In this document: positions 40,282-48,646 of the stretch, piece by piece
How the letters are laid out: each line of letters opens with the position of its first letter
Position numbering within the stretch: position 1 is the first letter of the stretch
Origin: Petropleomorpha daqingensis
GTDB taxonomy: Bacteria; Actinomycetota; Actinomycetes; Mycobacteriales; Geodermatophilaceae
Direction of reading: 5' to 3'
NCBI RefSeq assembly: GCF_013408985.1
Contig: NZ_JACBZT010000001.1
Location: 372,001 to 436,000 of the forward strand
DNA: 64,000 nucleotides
Notes under the pieces: model-generated
Seen by the model: only the letters and a program-made list of their open reading frames with translations
The model's database searches: none
What the model was told of the DNA's origin: nothing
Program-made: the position numbers and the translations under genes

Positions 40282-41441
40282 GGTCGTCCCCTCCCGAAGT
40301 CGGGGGCGCAGTTCGTACCCGCGGACGGACCCGCCTCGGCGAGGAGGTCGGCGACGAGCGCGGCCACCAGCGCCGCCCGGCCGGGGAGCCTGTCGACCAG
40401 CACGTGCTCGTCGTCGGCGTGCGCGCCACCGCCGACCGCGCCGAGGCCGTCGAGGGTCGGGACGCCGACGCCCGCGGTGAGGTTGCCGTCGGACCCCCCG
40501 CCGACCGCGGTGCCCTCCAGCGGGGGCAGCCCTAGGTCCCGGGCGAGGGCGGCGGCGCGGTCGAAGAGCGCGGCGGAGGCGTCGGGTGCCAGGGGCGGGC
40601 GGTTCGGCCCACCGGTCACCGTCACCTGCGCGCCGGGCAGCACCGGGCGCAGTGCCCGCATCGCGGCGTCCACCCGGTCCTGCTCGGCCTCGTCGGGCAC
40701 GCGGACGTCGACGGCCACGGTCGCGCGGGCCGGCACGGTGTTGCTCGCCGTCCCCGCCGCGGACAGCGTCGGCGTCACCGTCGTCCCGCGGGCGGGGTCC
40801 CCGAGCTGGGCGATCGCGAGCACCTGGTGGGCCAGCTCGACGCCGGCGTTGACGCCGCGCTCGGGCTCGAGACCGGCGTGCGCCGCCCGCCCGGTGACCG
40901 CCACCTCGTACAGCGAGACCCCCTTGCGGGCGGTCTTCAGCGCCCCGCCGGCGGCGGAGGCCTCGAGCACGAGCGCGGCGGCGCAGCCGAGCGCCTCCTT
41001 CTCGATGAGCTCCCGGGAGCTGGGCGAGCCGAGCTCCTCGTCCCCGGTGACCAGCACCGTGACGCCCTCGCGGTCGGGCAGCGCGGCGAGGGCGGTGAAG
41101 GCGAGCACCAGGCCGGCCTTCATGTCGAAGCAGCCGGGGCCGCGGACCACGCCGTCGGCCAGCGACCAGACCGGCTCGAACGAGCCCAGCGGCCAGACGG
41201 TGTCGTGGTGGCCGAGGACGAGCACCCGGGCCGGTCCGGTGCCGAGCCGCCAGCGCAGGTGGGTGCGCCCGTCCAGGACGATCCGCTCGGGTTCGGCGCC
41301 GAGGGAGACGGTGCCGATCCGGGCGACGACGTCGGCGCTGCCCGCGACCGCCGCGAGGTCGCGGGACGGCGACTCGCAGCGGACCAGCTCCTCGAGGTCG
41401 GCGAGCATCTGCGGCAGGGCAGCGGTCATGCGCTCGAGCAC
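40278..41441 (-). CDS. M20 metallopeptidase, probable N-succinyl-L-amino acid hydrolase
   Basis: 387 aa, GTG start at 41441, directly after the ABC ATPase stop. Zinc ligands of the M20 (carboxypeptidase G2/ArgE) family are visible: LGHHDTVWP (His, Asp), GPGCFDMKAG (bridging Asp), TGDEELGS (catalytic Glu and ligand Glu), LVLEASAAGG and the C-terminal GGAHADDEH (His). The lid domain has ITVTGRAAHAG-like sequence. No signal peptide: it acts in the cytoplasm. As third enzyme beside the GNAT and racemase it would remove the succinyl group from the L-isomer, making the conversion one-way. Alternatively it cleaves imported dipeptides. Confidence 0.85.
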   Translation of the reverse strand: MLERMTAALPQMLADLEELVRCESPSRDLAAVAGSADVVARIGTVSLGAEPERIVLDGRTHLRWRLGTGPARVLVLGHHDTVWPLGSFEPVWSLADGVVRGPGCFDMKAGLVLAFTALAALPDREGVTVLVTGDEELGSPSSRELIEKEALGCAAALVLEASAAGGALKTARKGVSLYEVAVTGRAAHAGLEPERGVNAGVELAHQVLAIAQLGDPARGTTVTPTLSAAGTASNTVPARATVAVDVRVPDEAEQDRVDAAMRALRPVLPGAQVTVTGGPNRPPLAPDASAALFDRAAALARDLGLPPLEGTAVGGGSDGNLTAGVGVPTLDGLGAVGGGAHADDEHVLVDRLPGRAALVAALVADLLAEAGPSAGTNCAPDFGRGRP

Positions 41442-41442
41442 G

Positions 41443-42426
41443 TCAGCTCACCTCCTGCGTGGACCGGACCGGGTCGGGCAGCGGCGGCGCGGCCGGCGGC
41501 GCGAAGTGGCAGGCGGCCGCGTGCCGGTGGTCGGTGGTGGGCTCGGCGGTCAGGCAGATCCCGCGGTCGGGGTTCACGAGCGGACCGATCGGGCAGCGCG
41601 GGTGGTACCGGCAGCCCGGTGGTGGCGCGTGCGGGTCGGCGGGCTCGGCGGCGGCGACGACGGCCAGGGCCGGGTCGGTGACGGTCGGGCGGGGGGTGTC
41701 CGGCAGCGCCGCGAGCAGGTCTCGTGTGTAGGGGTGCTGCGGGTCCCCGAGCACCTGGTCGGCCGGGCCGTGCTCGACGATCCGGCCGAGGTACATGACG
41801 GCGATCTCGCTGGCGACGTACCGGACGACGGCCAGGTTGTGCGAGATGAACAGCATCGAGGTGCCGAGCTCGCGCTGCAGCCGCCGGACCAGGTTGAGCA
41901 CGGTGCCCTGGATGGAGACGTCGAGGGCGGAGGTGATCTCGTCGGCGATGACCACCTCGGGGCGCGCGGCCAGCGCCCGGGCCACGGCGACCCGCTGCCG
42001 CTGCCCGCCGGACAGCTGCGACGGGTAGGAGTCCGCCCGCGCCGGGTCGAGCTCGACCAGCTCCAGCAGGCGGGCGACCTCCGCCCGCCGCTGTGCCCGC
42101 CGGGTCCCGCGGGGCACGGCCTCGGCGATGCTGTCGCCGATCGTCATCCGCGGGTCCAGCGAGGAGTACGGGTCCTGGAAGACCATCTGCACCGGCCGCG
42201 GTCCCGATGCCGGCAGCGGCCGGCCGTCCAGCAGGATCCGGCCGCCGCTGACCGGCGCGAGCCCGACGGCCGCCTTCGCCAGGGTCGACTTGCCCGACCC
42301 GGACTCCCCCACCAGCCCGACGACGGCGCCGTCGGGGACGGTCAGGTCCACGCCCTCGACCGCGGTCAGGCCGGTGCGGGCGGTGCCGTAGCGGACGCTC
42401 ACGCCCTCGAAGCGCAGCTCGCTCAT
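41443..42426 (-). CDS. Peptide ABC transporter ATPase (DppF/OppF type)
   Basis: 327 aa, ATG overlapping the preceding stop. Walker A GESGSGKST near residue 42, VQMVFQDPYSSLDPRM, signature LSGGQRQRVAVA, Walker B VVIADEITSALD, and the C-terminal oligopeptide-type Fe-S/Cys region (CRYHPRCPIG, then C at ICL and C at AACHF), which marks Opp/Dpp ATPases. Second ATPase of the peptide importer; the first is fused to a permease in the next gene upstream. Confidence 0.93.
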   Translation of the reverse strand: MSELRFEGVSVRYGTARTGLTAVEGVDLTVPDGAVVGLVGESGSGKSTLAKAAVGLAPVSGGRILLDGRPLPASGPRPVQMVFQDPYSSLDPRMTIGDSIAEAVPRGTRRAQRRAEVARLLELVELDPARADSYPSQLSGGQRQRVAVARALAARPEVVIADEITSALDVSIQGTVLNLVRRLQRELGTSMLFISHNLAVVRYVASEIAVMYLGRIVEHGPADQVLGDPQHPYTRDLLAALPDTPRPTVTDPALAVVAAAEPADPHAPPPGCRYHPRCPIGPLVNPDRGICLTAEPTTDHRHAAACHFAPPAAPPLPDPVRSTQEVS

Positions 42427-44402
42427 GCCGGCGTCCCCAGCGCGACCCGGCCTGGTTCGTCGGCCGCGATCTCCCCGGCGTGCCAGCAGGCGACCCGCCG
42501 GCCGGTGGCGTCGACGGCCAGGTCGGGGTCCTCCTCCAGGCAGCGGGCCGAGGCGAGCGGGCAGCGCGGTGCGTAGGCGCAGCCGACCGGCTGCGCGGCG
42601 GGGTCGACCGGCCGGCCGGGGATGACCGGCAGCGGGCGGGACAGGTCGACCGACATGTCCGGCACGGTGGCCAGCAGCGCCCGGGTGTAGGGGTGCCGGG
42701 CGCGGGCGAGCTCGCCGGTCGGCAGGTCCTCGACGATCCGCCCCGCGTACATGACCAGCACCCGGTCGCAGACCTCGCGGACGACGGCGACGTCGTGGCT
42801 GATGAGCAGCAGCGCGACGTCGTCCTCGCGGCGGATCGCCTCGAGCAGGTCGAGCACCTGGCGCTGCACCGTGACGTCCAGGGCGGTCGTCGGCTCGTCG
42901 GCCACGATCAGGGCGGGTGAGCCCATGAGGCCCATGCCGATCATCGCGCGCTGCCGCATGCCGCCGGAGAACTCGTGCGGGTACTGCCGCGCCCGCCGGT
43001 CGGCCGCCGGGACCCGGACGGCGCGCAGCCGGTCGACCGCGCGGGCCAGCGCCTCCGACCGGGTCATCCCCTGGTGCTCCTGGGCGACCTCGGCCAGCTG
43101 CCGGCCGATCCGGCGGGTCGGGTTGAACGAGGTCATCGGGTCCTGGAACACCATGGCGAACGACGTGCCGAGCAGCTGCCGGTGCGCCCGCTCGGACCCG
43201 GTGAGCAGGTCGGTGCCGAGGAACTCCAGCCGGCCGGCGCTCACCCGGCCCGGCTCCTCGATCAGCCGCCCGACCGCCAGCGCGGTCAGCGACTTGCCCG
43301 ACCCGGACTCGCCGACGACGCCCACGGCCTCGCCCCGGCGGATCGTGAACGTCACGCCGCGCACCGGCCGCACCGGCCCGTCCGGGCCCGGGAAGGTGAC
43401 CGTGAGGTCCTGCACGTCGAGGACGGCGTCGTCGCTCCCGGCCTCGGGCGAGAGGTCGGTTGCAGGCGCCTGGTCGGCGATCCGGCCCCGCCGGCCGAGC
43501 GGCACCCGGCCCAGGCTCGCGGTCAGGCCGATGCCCTTGGCCACGGCCTCGCCGAAGAGGTTGAACGCCAGGCCGGCGATCACGATCGCGACCCCGGGCG
43601 CCAGCGCCGCCTCGGGGTGGATGTAGATGCCCGACAGCCCCTCCATGAGCAGCCGGCCCCAGTCGTAGTCCGGCGACTGCACGCCCAGGCCGAGGAACGA
43701 CAGCCCGGCGAAGGCGAGCAGGGCGCCGCCGGCGCCGATCGTCGCGTTGACCACGAGCGGTTCGGCGACGTTGGGCAGCACGTGCCGCAGCAGGATCCGG
43801 AACCGGCCCAGCCCCGCGATGCGGGCGGCGGCGACGTAGTCGCGCTGGGCGACACCGGCGGTGAGCGTCTGGGTGAGCCGCCCGAACGCCGGTGCGCCGG
43901 CGAAGCCGATGGCCAGCATCGCGCCGGTCATGCCGACGCCGAAGATGACCGCGAAGAACAGGGCCAGCAGCAGCCCCGGGAACGCGACGGCGATGTTCAC
44001 CCCGGCGGTCACCAGCCGGCCCCCGCGGCGGCCCATCAGCAGCGGCGCAGTCCCGAGGACCAGGCCGATCACCACGGTGATCGCCGTGGCCGCCAGGGCG
44101 AGCTCCACCGACAGGCGGGTGGCCACGAGCACCCGGTAGAAGATGTCCCGGCCCAGGCTGTCGGTGCCCACCCAGTGCTCGGCCGAGGCGCCCTGGAGGG
44201 CGTTGTCGGTGTCGATCGCGTTCGCCTCGTCCGACCACAGGATCGGCGCGAGGACGGCGAGCAGCAGCACCGCGGCGAGCAGCAGCCCGGCACCGGCGCC
44301 GACCGGGGTGCGCAGCACCGCGCCCCAGCGGGCCCGGGCCCCGGACCGGCGGGGCGGAGCGGCGACCTGGACGAGCGGGTCCCCGACTGTCGAGGCGCTC
44401 AT
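42423..44402 (-). CDS. Peptide ABC transporter permease-ATPase fusion (DppC-DppD)
   Basis: 659 aa. Residues 1 to about 300 are a DppC-type permease (NALQGASAEHWVGTDSLGRD, six membrane segments, EAA loop YVAAARIAGLGRFRILLRHV); residues from about 330 are a DppD-type ATPase (Walker A GESGSGKS, FQDPMTSFNPTRR, signature FSGGMRQRAMIG, Walker B LIVADEPTTALD, Cys-rich end CAYAPRCPLA). The joint is a ~30-residue linker. Such fusions occur in several actinobacteria. ATG 44402 shares one base with the DppB stop (TGATG). With DppB, DppF and the binding protein it makes a complete importer for di- or oligopeptides. Confidence 0.93.
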   Translation of the reverse strand: MSASTVGDPLVQVAAPPRRSGARARWGAVLRTPVGAGAGLLLAAVLLLAVLAPILWSDEANAIDTDNALQGASAEHWVGTDSLGRDIFYRVLVATRLSVELALAATAITVVIGLVLGTAPLLMGRRGGRLVTAGVNIAVAFPGLLLALFFAVIFGVGMTGAMLAIGFAGAPAFGRLTQTLTAGVAQRDYVAAARIAGLGRFRILLRHVLPNVAEPLVVNATIGAGGALLAFAGLSFLGLGVQSPDYDWGRLLMEGLSGIYIHPEAALAPGVAIVIAGLAFNLFGEAVAKGIGLTASLGRVPLGRRGRIADQAPATDLSPEAGSDDAVLDVQDLTVTFPGPDGPVRPVRGVTFTIRRGEAVGVVGESGSGKSLTALAVGRLIEEPGRVSAGRLEFLGTDLLTGSERAHRQLLGTSFAMVFQDPMTSFNPTRRIGRQLAEVAQEHQGMTRSEALARAVDRLRAVRVPAADRRARQYPHEFSGGMRQRAMIGMGLMGSPALIVADEPTTALDVTVQRQVLDLLEAIRREDDVALLLISHDVAVVREVCDRVLVMYAGRIVEDLPTGELARARHPYTRALLATVPDMSVDLSRPLPVIPGRPVDPAAQPVGCAYAPRCPLASARCLEEDPDLAVDATGRRVACWHAGEIAADEPGRVALGTPA

Positions 44403-45385
44403 CAGCTCTCCCTGATGACGGATCGGGGGTCGAGCAGCGCGAGGGTCACGTCGACCAGCAGGTTCACGACGAGCACGCCGGCGCCGTAGACCAGCACGAT
44501 GCCCTGCACCACCGGGTAGTCCTTGTCGAGGATCGACGAGACGATCGTGCCGCCGAGCCCGGGCCAGGCGAACACGTTCTCGACCAGGACCGTGCCGGCC
44601 ACCAGCGCGGACAGCAGCAGCCCGCCGAGGGTGATCGCCGCGGTCAGCGCGCCGGGCAGGGCGTGGCGCAGGTAGACCCGCGCGGCCGGCAGCCGCTTGG
44701 CGCGCGCGGTCCGCACGTGGTCGGCCTGCAGCACCGTCAGCATCTCCACCCGCATGATGCGGGCCAGCGCCGCCGCCGGCCCGATCGCCAGGGCGAGCAC
44801 CGGCAGCACGTAGGACGACGGCCCGCTGCGCCCGGCCACCGGGAACCAGCCGAGCTGGACGGCGAACAGCCACACGAACGCGACGCCGAGCAGGAACTCC
44901 GGGATCGCGCCGAGGACGACGCTGGTCGAGGAGAACGTCAGCTCGGCACCGCGCCGCCGGCCGCCCCGGGTGAGCACGCCCATGGCCGCGCCGATCGGGA
45001 TCGCCAGCAGCAGCGCCACCGCGAAGGACAGGACGGCGAGCTCCAGGGTGGCCGGGAGCCGCTGGCCGATCACCTCCGACACCGGGAGCTGCGACTTCAT
45101 CGACGTCCCGAGGTCCCCGGTGAACACCCCGCGCAGGTAGTGCAGGTACTGGACCAGCAGCGGGTCGTTCAGGCCGAGGGACTCCCGCCGGGCAGCGACC
45201 AGCGCTGCCGGGGCGGTGGGCCCCAGCGCCGCCCGGACGGGGTCCCCCGGGATGAGGTGGATCATCAGGAACGCCGCGGTGATGAGCACCCACAGCGAGA
45301 CCAGCAGCCGCCCGCCGCGGCGCAGCCCGAAGCGCACCCACGGGTCGTCCAGCCACGCCGCGCGCGTCGCGGTCGCCGTCGTCAC
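44402..45385 (-). CDS. Peptide ABC transporter permease (DppB type)
   Basis: 327 aa, GTG 45385. Standard DppB features: an N-terminal anchor (LLVSLWVLITAAFLMIHLIPGDP), LGLNDPLLVQYLHYLRGV, the EAA loop VRTARAKRLPAARVYLRHAL and six membrane segments, ending LLDPRSVIRES. It follows the binding-protein gene by 46 bp and is the first cytoplasmic-membrane component of the importer. Confidence 0.94.
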   Translation of the reverse strand: MTTATATRAAWLDDPWVRFGLRRGGRLLVSLWVLITAAFLMIHLIPGDPVRAALGPTAPAALVAARRESLGLNDPLLVQYLHYLRGVFTGDLGTSMKSQLPVSEVIGQRLPATLELAVLSFAVALLLAIPIGAAMGVLTRGGRRRGAELTFSSTSVVLGAIPEFLLGVAFVWLFAVQLGWFPVAGRSGPSSYVLPVLALAIGPAAALARIMRVEMLTVLQADHVRTARAKRLPAARVYLRHALPGALTAAITLGGLLLSALVAGTVLVENVFAWPGLGGTIVSSILDKDYPVVQGIVLVYGAGVLVVNLLVDVTLALLDPRSVIRES

Positions 45386-45431
45386 GCGTCCCCCTCCGCC
45401 GTCGTCGTCCGTTCGATGCTCAGGCCGATGG

Positions 45432-47018
45432 TCAGCCCGCCGTCATCCGGATGCTCGTCGGCTGCAGGACGTCGTTGACCTCGAAGGTGGCGTTCTTGCC
45501 GAAGAACGTGGCCTCCTGGTTGGCGAACGGGAACGCGTCGGCGTCCCGGACGATGGCCGACTCGGCCTTCAGCCAGTCGTCGCAGCCCTCGGCGCCGTTC
45601 TTGGTCATCGCCTGCGCGATCCCGGCGTCGTAGTCGGCGTTGGAGATGTGCGCGAAGTTGTTGCCGTCGGGCACGGCCGGCCCGGAGAGGAACGGCACGA
45701 TCTGGTCGGGGCTGGAGATGTTGACCGGCACCCAGCTGATGTCCCAGTCGCCGGTGCTGAACACCGTCTGGACCACGGCCGTCTCGTCCTGCGGCTTGGT
45801 GGTGACGTCGACGCCCAGGTCCTTCCAGGCCTTGTTGACCAGCTCGGCGGCGGCCGAGCCGCCGGTGCCGAGGCCCGTGTCGTAGACGAAGGTCAGCGCC
45901 AGGGGCGTGCCGTCCTTGGCCCGGATCCCGTCGGAGCCGGCCTTCCAGCCGGCGTCGTCGAGCGCCTTCTTGGCGGCGTCGAGGTCGTGGCCCGGCAGGG
46001 CGTCCTTGACCGAGTTGCCCTGGCAGGCCGAGGGCGACGTGGCGGCGAACTGGGTGCCCGGACCGCCGCGGTTCGACGTGATCACCTTGGCCAGCTGGTC
46101 GAGGTCGACCGCCTGGACGAGCGCCGTGCGCACCGCCGGGTCCGCGGTGGGCCGGCCGTCGGCCTGGTTGAACCACTGCTCGCCGAGCACCGCGGTCTGG
46201 GTCGCCTTGAACAGCCCCGCCTTGTCCAGGCGCTCGGCGTCCGGGCCGACGATGGAGGAGTAGTTGAGCTCACCGGACAGCAGCAGGTTCGCCGCCGTCG
46301 TCTCGTTCTGGATGATCTTGACCGTGATCGTGTCCGGCAGGCCCTTCGTGCTGGTGCTCGCGCCGTCCGGTCCCCAGGTGTAGCCGTCCCGCTTGGTGTA
46401 CGTGTAGTGGTCGCTGGGGACGGCCTCGGTGAGCTCGTAGGGGCCGGTGCCGGCCGTCTCCTTCGCCAGGGTCGATCGGTCGGCCAGGCCCGACGCGCAC
46501 ACCATCGGCACGCCGGCCAGGCCGTTGAGCACGAACGGCGCCGGTCCGGCGAGGGTCAGCGTCAGCGTCGTGTCGTCGGTCGCGGTGGCCTGCACGCCGG
46601 CCGGGACGAACACACCCAGGAACGGGCTCTGGTTGTTCGGGTCGGCGATCCAGGTGAGGTTGGCCGCGGCGTCCTTCGCGGTGAACGGGGAGCCGTCGGC
46701 GCAGGTGACGCCGTCGTTGATCGTCAGCGTGACGGTGGTGCCGTCGACCTTCCAGTCCTCGGCCAGCTCCGACACGACCTCGCCCTTGCCGTTCAGGGAG
46801 ACCAGCGAGTCGTAGGCGAAGTGGCTGAGCTGGAACAGGTTGCTGGCGGCCGACAGCTGCGGGTCGAGGCTGCCGGGGTCGGAGCTCAGCGCCATCGAGA
46901 AGTCGCCGCCGTCGACGACCTCACCGCTGCTCCCTCCGCTGTTGCCTCCCCCTCCGCCGCACGCGGTGAGCACGGTCCCGACGACGCAGGCGCCGGCGAC
47001 GGTCCGGACGAGCCTCAT
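45432..47018 (-). CDS. Peptide ABC transporter substrate-binding lipoprotein (SBP family 5)
   Basis: 528 aa. Lipoprotein signal with lipobox VLTAC (Cys20) followed by a Gly/Ser linker. Family 5 features: SSDPGSLDPQLS near the mature N-terminus, AEDWKVDGTTVTLTI, GTGPYELTEAVPSDHYTY and WFNQADGRP-like sites. The family binds di- and oligopeptides (also nickel, glutathione, sugars). As first gene of the seven-gene minus-strand unit ending in the racemase, with two TCGTCCG-NN-CGGACGA palindromes upstream, it should define the specificity of the peptide/D-amino-acid system. Confidence 0.92.
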   Translation of the reverse strand: MRLVRTVAGACVVGTVLTACGGGGGNSGGSSGEVVDGGDFSMALSSDPGSLDPQLSAASNLFQLSHFAYDSLVSLNGKGEVVSELAEDWKVDGTTVTLTINDGVTCADGSPFTAKDAAANLTWIADPNNQSPFLGVFVPAGVQATATDDTTLTLTLAGPAPFVLNGLAGVPMVCASGLADRSTLAKETAGTGPYELTEAVPSDHYTYTKRDGYTWGPDGASTSTKGLPDTITVKIIQNETTAANLLLSGELNYSSIVGPDAERLDKAGLFKATQTAVLGEQWFNQADGRPTADPAVRTALVQAVDLDQLAKVITSNRGGPGTQFAATSPSACQGNSVKDALPGHDLDAAKKALDDAGWKAGSDGIRAKDGTPLALTFVYDTGLGTGGSAAAELVNKAWKDLGVDVTTKPQDETAVVQTVFSTGDWDISWVPVNISSPDQIVPFLSGPAVPDGNNFAHISNADYDAGIAQAMTKNGAEGCDDWLKAESAIVRDADAFPFANQEATFFGKNATFEVNDVLQPTSIRMTAG

Positions 47019-47081
47019 GGTGTGTCCTCTCCTGGAGAGCGGCGGATGGGCAGAAGGCTGCCTGCTCCGGTAGCGGGGGTG

Positions 47082-47131
47082 TTCGTCCGGCCGGACGAGC
47101 CGGGAGTGTGCTTCTCGTCCGTGCGGACGAG
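47082..47131. promoter_or_regulatory. Two TCGTCCG-NN-CGGACGA palindromes upstream of the peptide-transport unit
   Basis: Perfect palindrome TCGTCCGGCCGGACGA (47082-47097) and an 8-bp-arm copy CTCGTCCG-TG-CGGACGAG (47114-47131), centred 33 bp apart (about three helical turns). They lie 64-113 bp upstream of the binding-protein start and just after the S12 gene stop. Confidence 0.75.
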
Positions 47132-47139
47132 CGGACCGG

Positions 47140-48528
47140 TCAGTCGGAGCTCCGCGGCATGGCGCGGCCGATGTGGAGGTACCGCGCGTGCCCCGCGCCG
47201 TCGTCGCCGACGAAGGCGTACGGGATGTGCAGGCCCTGCTGCCCCTCGACGGCGATGAGCGTGGTCTCGCTCAGGCCCACGAGCTCGGTGCGCTGCGCCG
47301 TCTCGCCGAGCTCGGCGGCGAGGTCCTTGGGGCGCAGCTCGGCGAAGACGCGGCCGTCGTCGTCCCTGCTGATCGTCACCTCGGCGACCCGGCTGGTGTA
47401 GGTGCCCTCGAACGGGGTCGCGTCCACCGGCACCGGGTCGGCGGGGGGAGCCGGCATCGGCCGCAGCTCGACGCCGGCCAGCTCGCGCAGGGCGTGGCCG
47501 ATCACCGCGTCCGAGAGCCCGTACGGGTTGCCGCCGTTGGTCAGCAGGACGACGGCCACGCCCTTCTCGGGCAGCACGTACAGGAAGGAGGCCTGGCCGA
47601 TGGTGTTGCCGCCGTGCCCGACGACGGCGGTCCCCAGTCCCTCGTACAGCTCCCAGCCCAGGCCCCAGGCGTCGCCGAGGATGCGCAGGTCGGGGAGCCG
47701 GACCTGCCGCTGCTGCATCGCCGCGACGCTGCCGGAGGCGAGGACCTGCGTGCCGTCGGGGGCTCGGCCGCCGTCGAGGTGCAGCCGCGCGAAGGCGAGC
47801 AGGTCGTGGGCGGACATGGCCAGCATCGAGCCGGCCGGCGCGTTCGAACGGGCCATCGCCCAGACCGGCGCCGGCACCTGGCCGGCGTCGGGGTCGGGCT
47901 GCAGGTGCCCGACGGCGACCCGGTGCAGGATCGCCTCGTACGGGCTCGGCGAGGCGGTCGCCAGGCCGAGCGGGCCGAACAGGTGCTCCCGGAGGCAGTC
48001 GTCGTAGGGCCGCTCGCGCAGCACCTCGACCAGCCGGCCGAGCACGCAGTAGCCGGCGTTGTTGTAGGAGAACAGCTCGCCAGGGGGGAACAGCTGCTGC
48101 ACGTCGCCGAGGGTCGCGACGTACTTCTCGAGCGCGTCGTCGCCGCGCCCGGTGTCGGTGAAGATGTCGCCCTCGAAGCCGGCCGTGTGGCTGAGCAGCT
48201 GCCGGACGGTGAGGGCGGCAGCGGCGTCCTCGTCGGCCAGCCGCAGGTCAGGCAGGTACTTGCGCACGGGGGCGTCGAGGTCCACGAGCCCCTCGTCGGC
48301 CAGCTGCAGCACCAGCGTGGCGGTCCAGACCTTGGTGATCGACCCGATCTGGAAGACCGAGTCGGTCGTCGCCTCGACGCCGGTCGCCCTGCTCAGCACG
48401 CCGGCGGCGGCCTCGACGACGTCCCCACCCGCGCACACGGCCACCGCGGCGGCGGGCACGTCGTGCTCGGCGATCAGCCCGGGCAGCCGCTCGGTGAGCC
48501 AGCTGCCGACCTCGTCCAGCTTCGTCAT
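47140..48528 (-). CDS. Serine beta-lactamase-family (S12) hydrolase, stand-alone copy
   Basis: 462 aa from ATG 48528; a longer frame reaches back across the operator and the divergent gene and is rejected. Active-site motifs of class C/PBP-type S12 enzymes: S63-I-T-K66 in FQIGSITKVW, Y155-N-N157 in LFSYNNAGY, and HGG in VVGHGGNTIGQ. No signal peptide is visible, so it is probably cytoplasmic, like D-aminopeptidases and esterases of the family. It is closely similar to the C-terminal half of the divergent S9-S12 protein (shared runs such as TTDSVFQIGSITKVWTATLV). Hydrolysis of peptides or amides with D-residues is inferred from family and context. Confidence 0.87.
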   Translation of the reverse strand: MTKLDEVGSWLTERLPGLIAEHDVPAAAVAVCAGGDVVEAAAGVLSRATGVEATTDSVFQIGSITKVWTATLVLQLADEGLVDLDAPVRKYLPDLRLADEDAAAALTVRQLLSHTAGFEGDIFTDTGRGDDALEKYVATLGDVQQLFPPGELFSYNNAGYCVLGRLVEVLRERPYDDCLREHLFGPLGLATASPSPYEAILHRVAVGHLQPDPDAGQVPAPVWAMARSNAPAGSMLAMSAHDLLAFARLHLDGGRAPDGTQVLASGSVAAMQQRQVRLPDLRILGDAWGLGWELYEGLGTAVVGHGGNTIGQASFLYVLPEKGVAVVLLTNGGNPYGLSDAVIGHALRELAGVELRPMPAPPADPVPVDATPFEGTYTSRVAEVTISRDDDGRVFAELRPKDLAAELGETAQRTELVGLSETTLIAVEGQQGLHIPYAFVGDDGAGHARYLHIGRAMPRSSD

Positions 48529-48594
48529 GCGCAGCGACGCTAGGGGCGGCGCGACCGTCGGTGTTGGTGGGAGCGACCAGGGCGGGGGCGCACC

Positions 48595-48614
48595 GTTCGT
48601 CCGGCCGGACGAAC
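48595..48614. promoter_or_regulatory. Perfect 20-bp palindrome between divergent S12 and S9-S12 genes
   Basis: GTTCGTCCGGCCGGACGAAC, perfectly palindromic, containing the TCGTCCG-NN-CGGACGA core. It lies 66 bp from the S12 start and 32 bp from the S9-S12 start, so it can act on both. Confidence 0.75.
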
Positions 48615-48646
48615 CACCCGCGCCGGGCGGGGGGCAGGCTCCGGTC

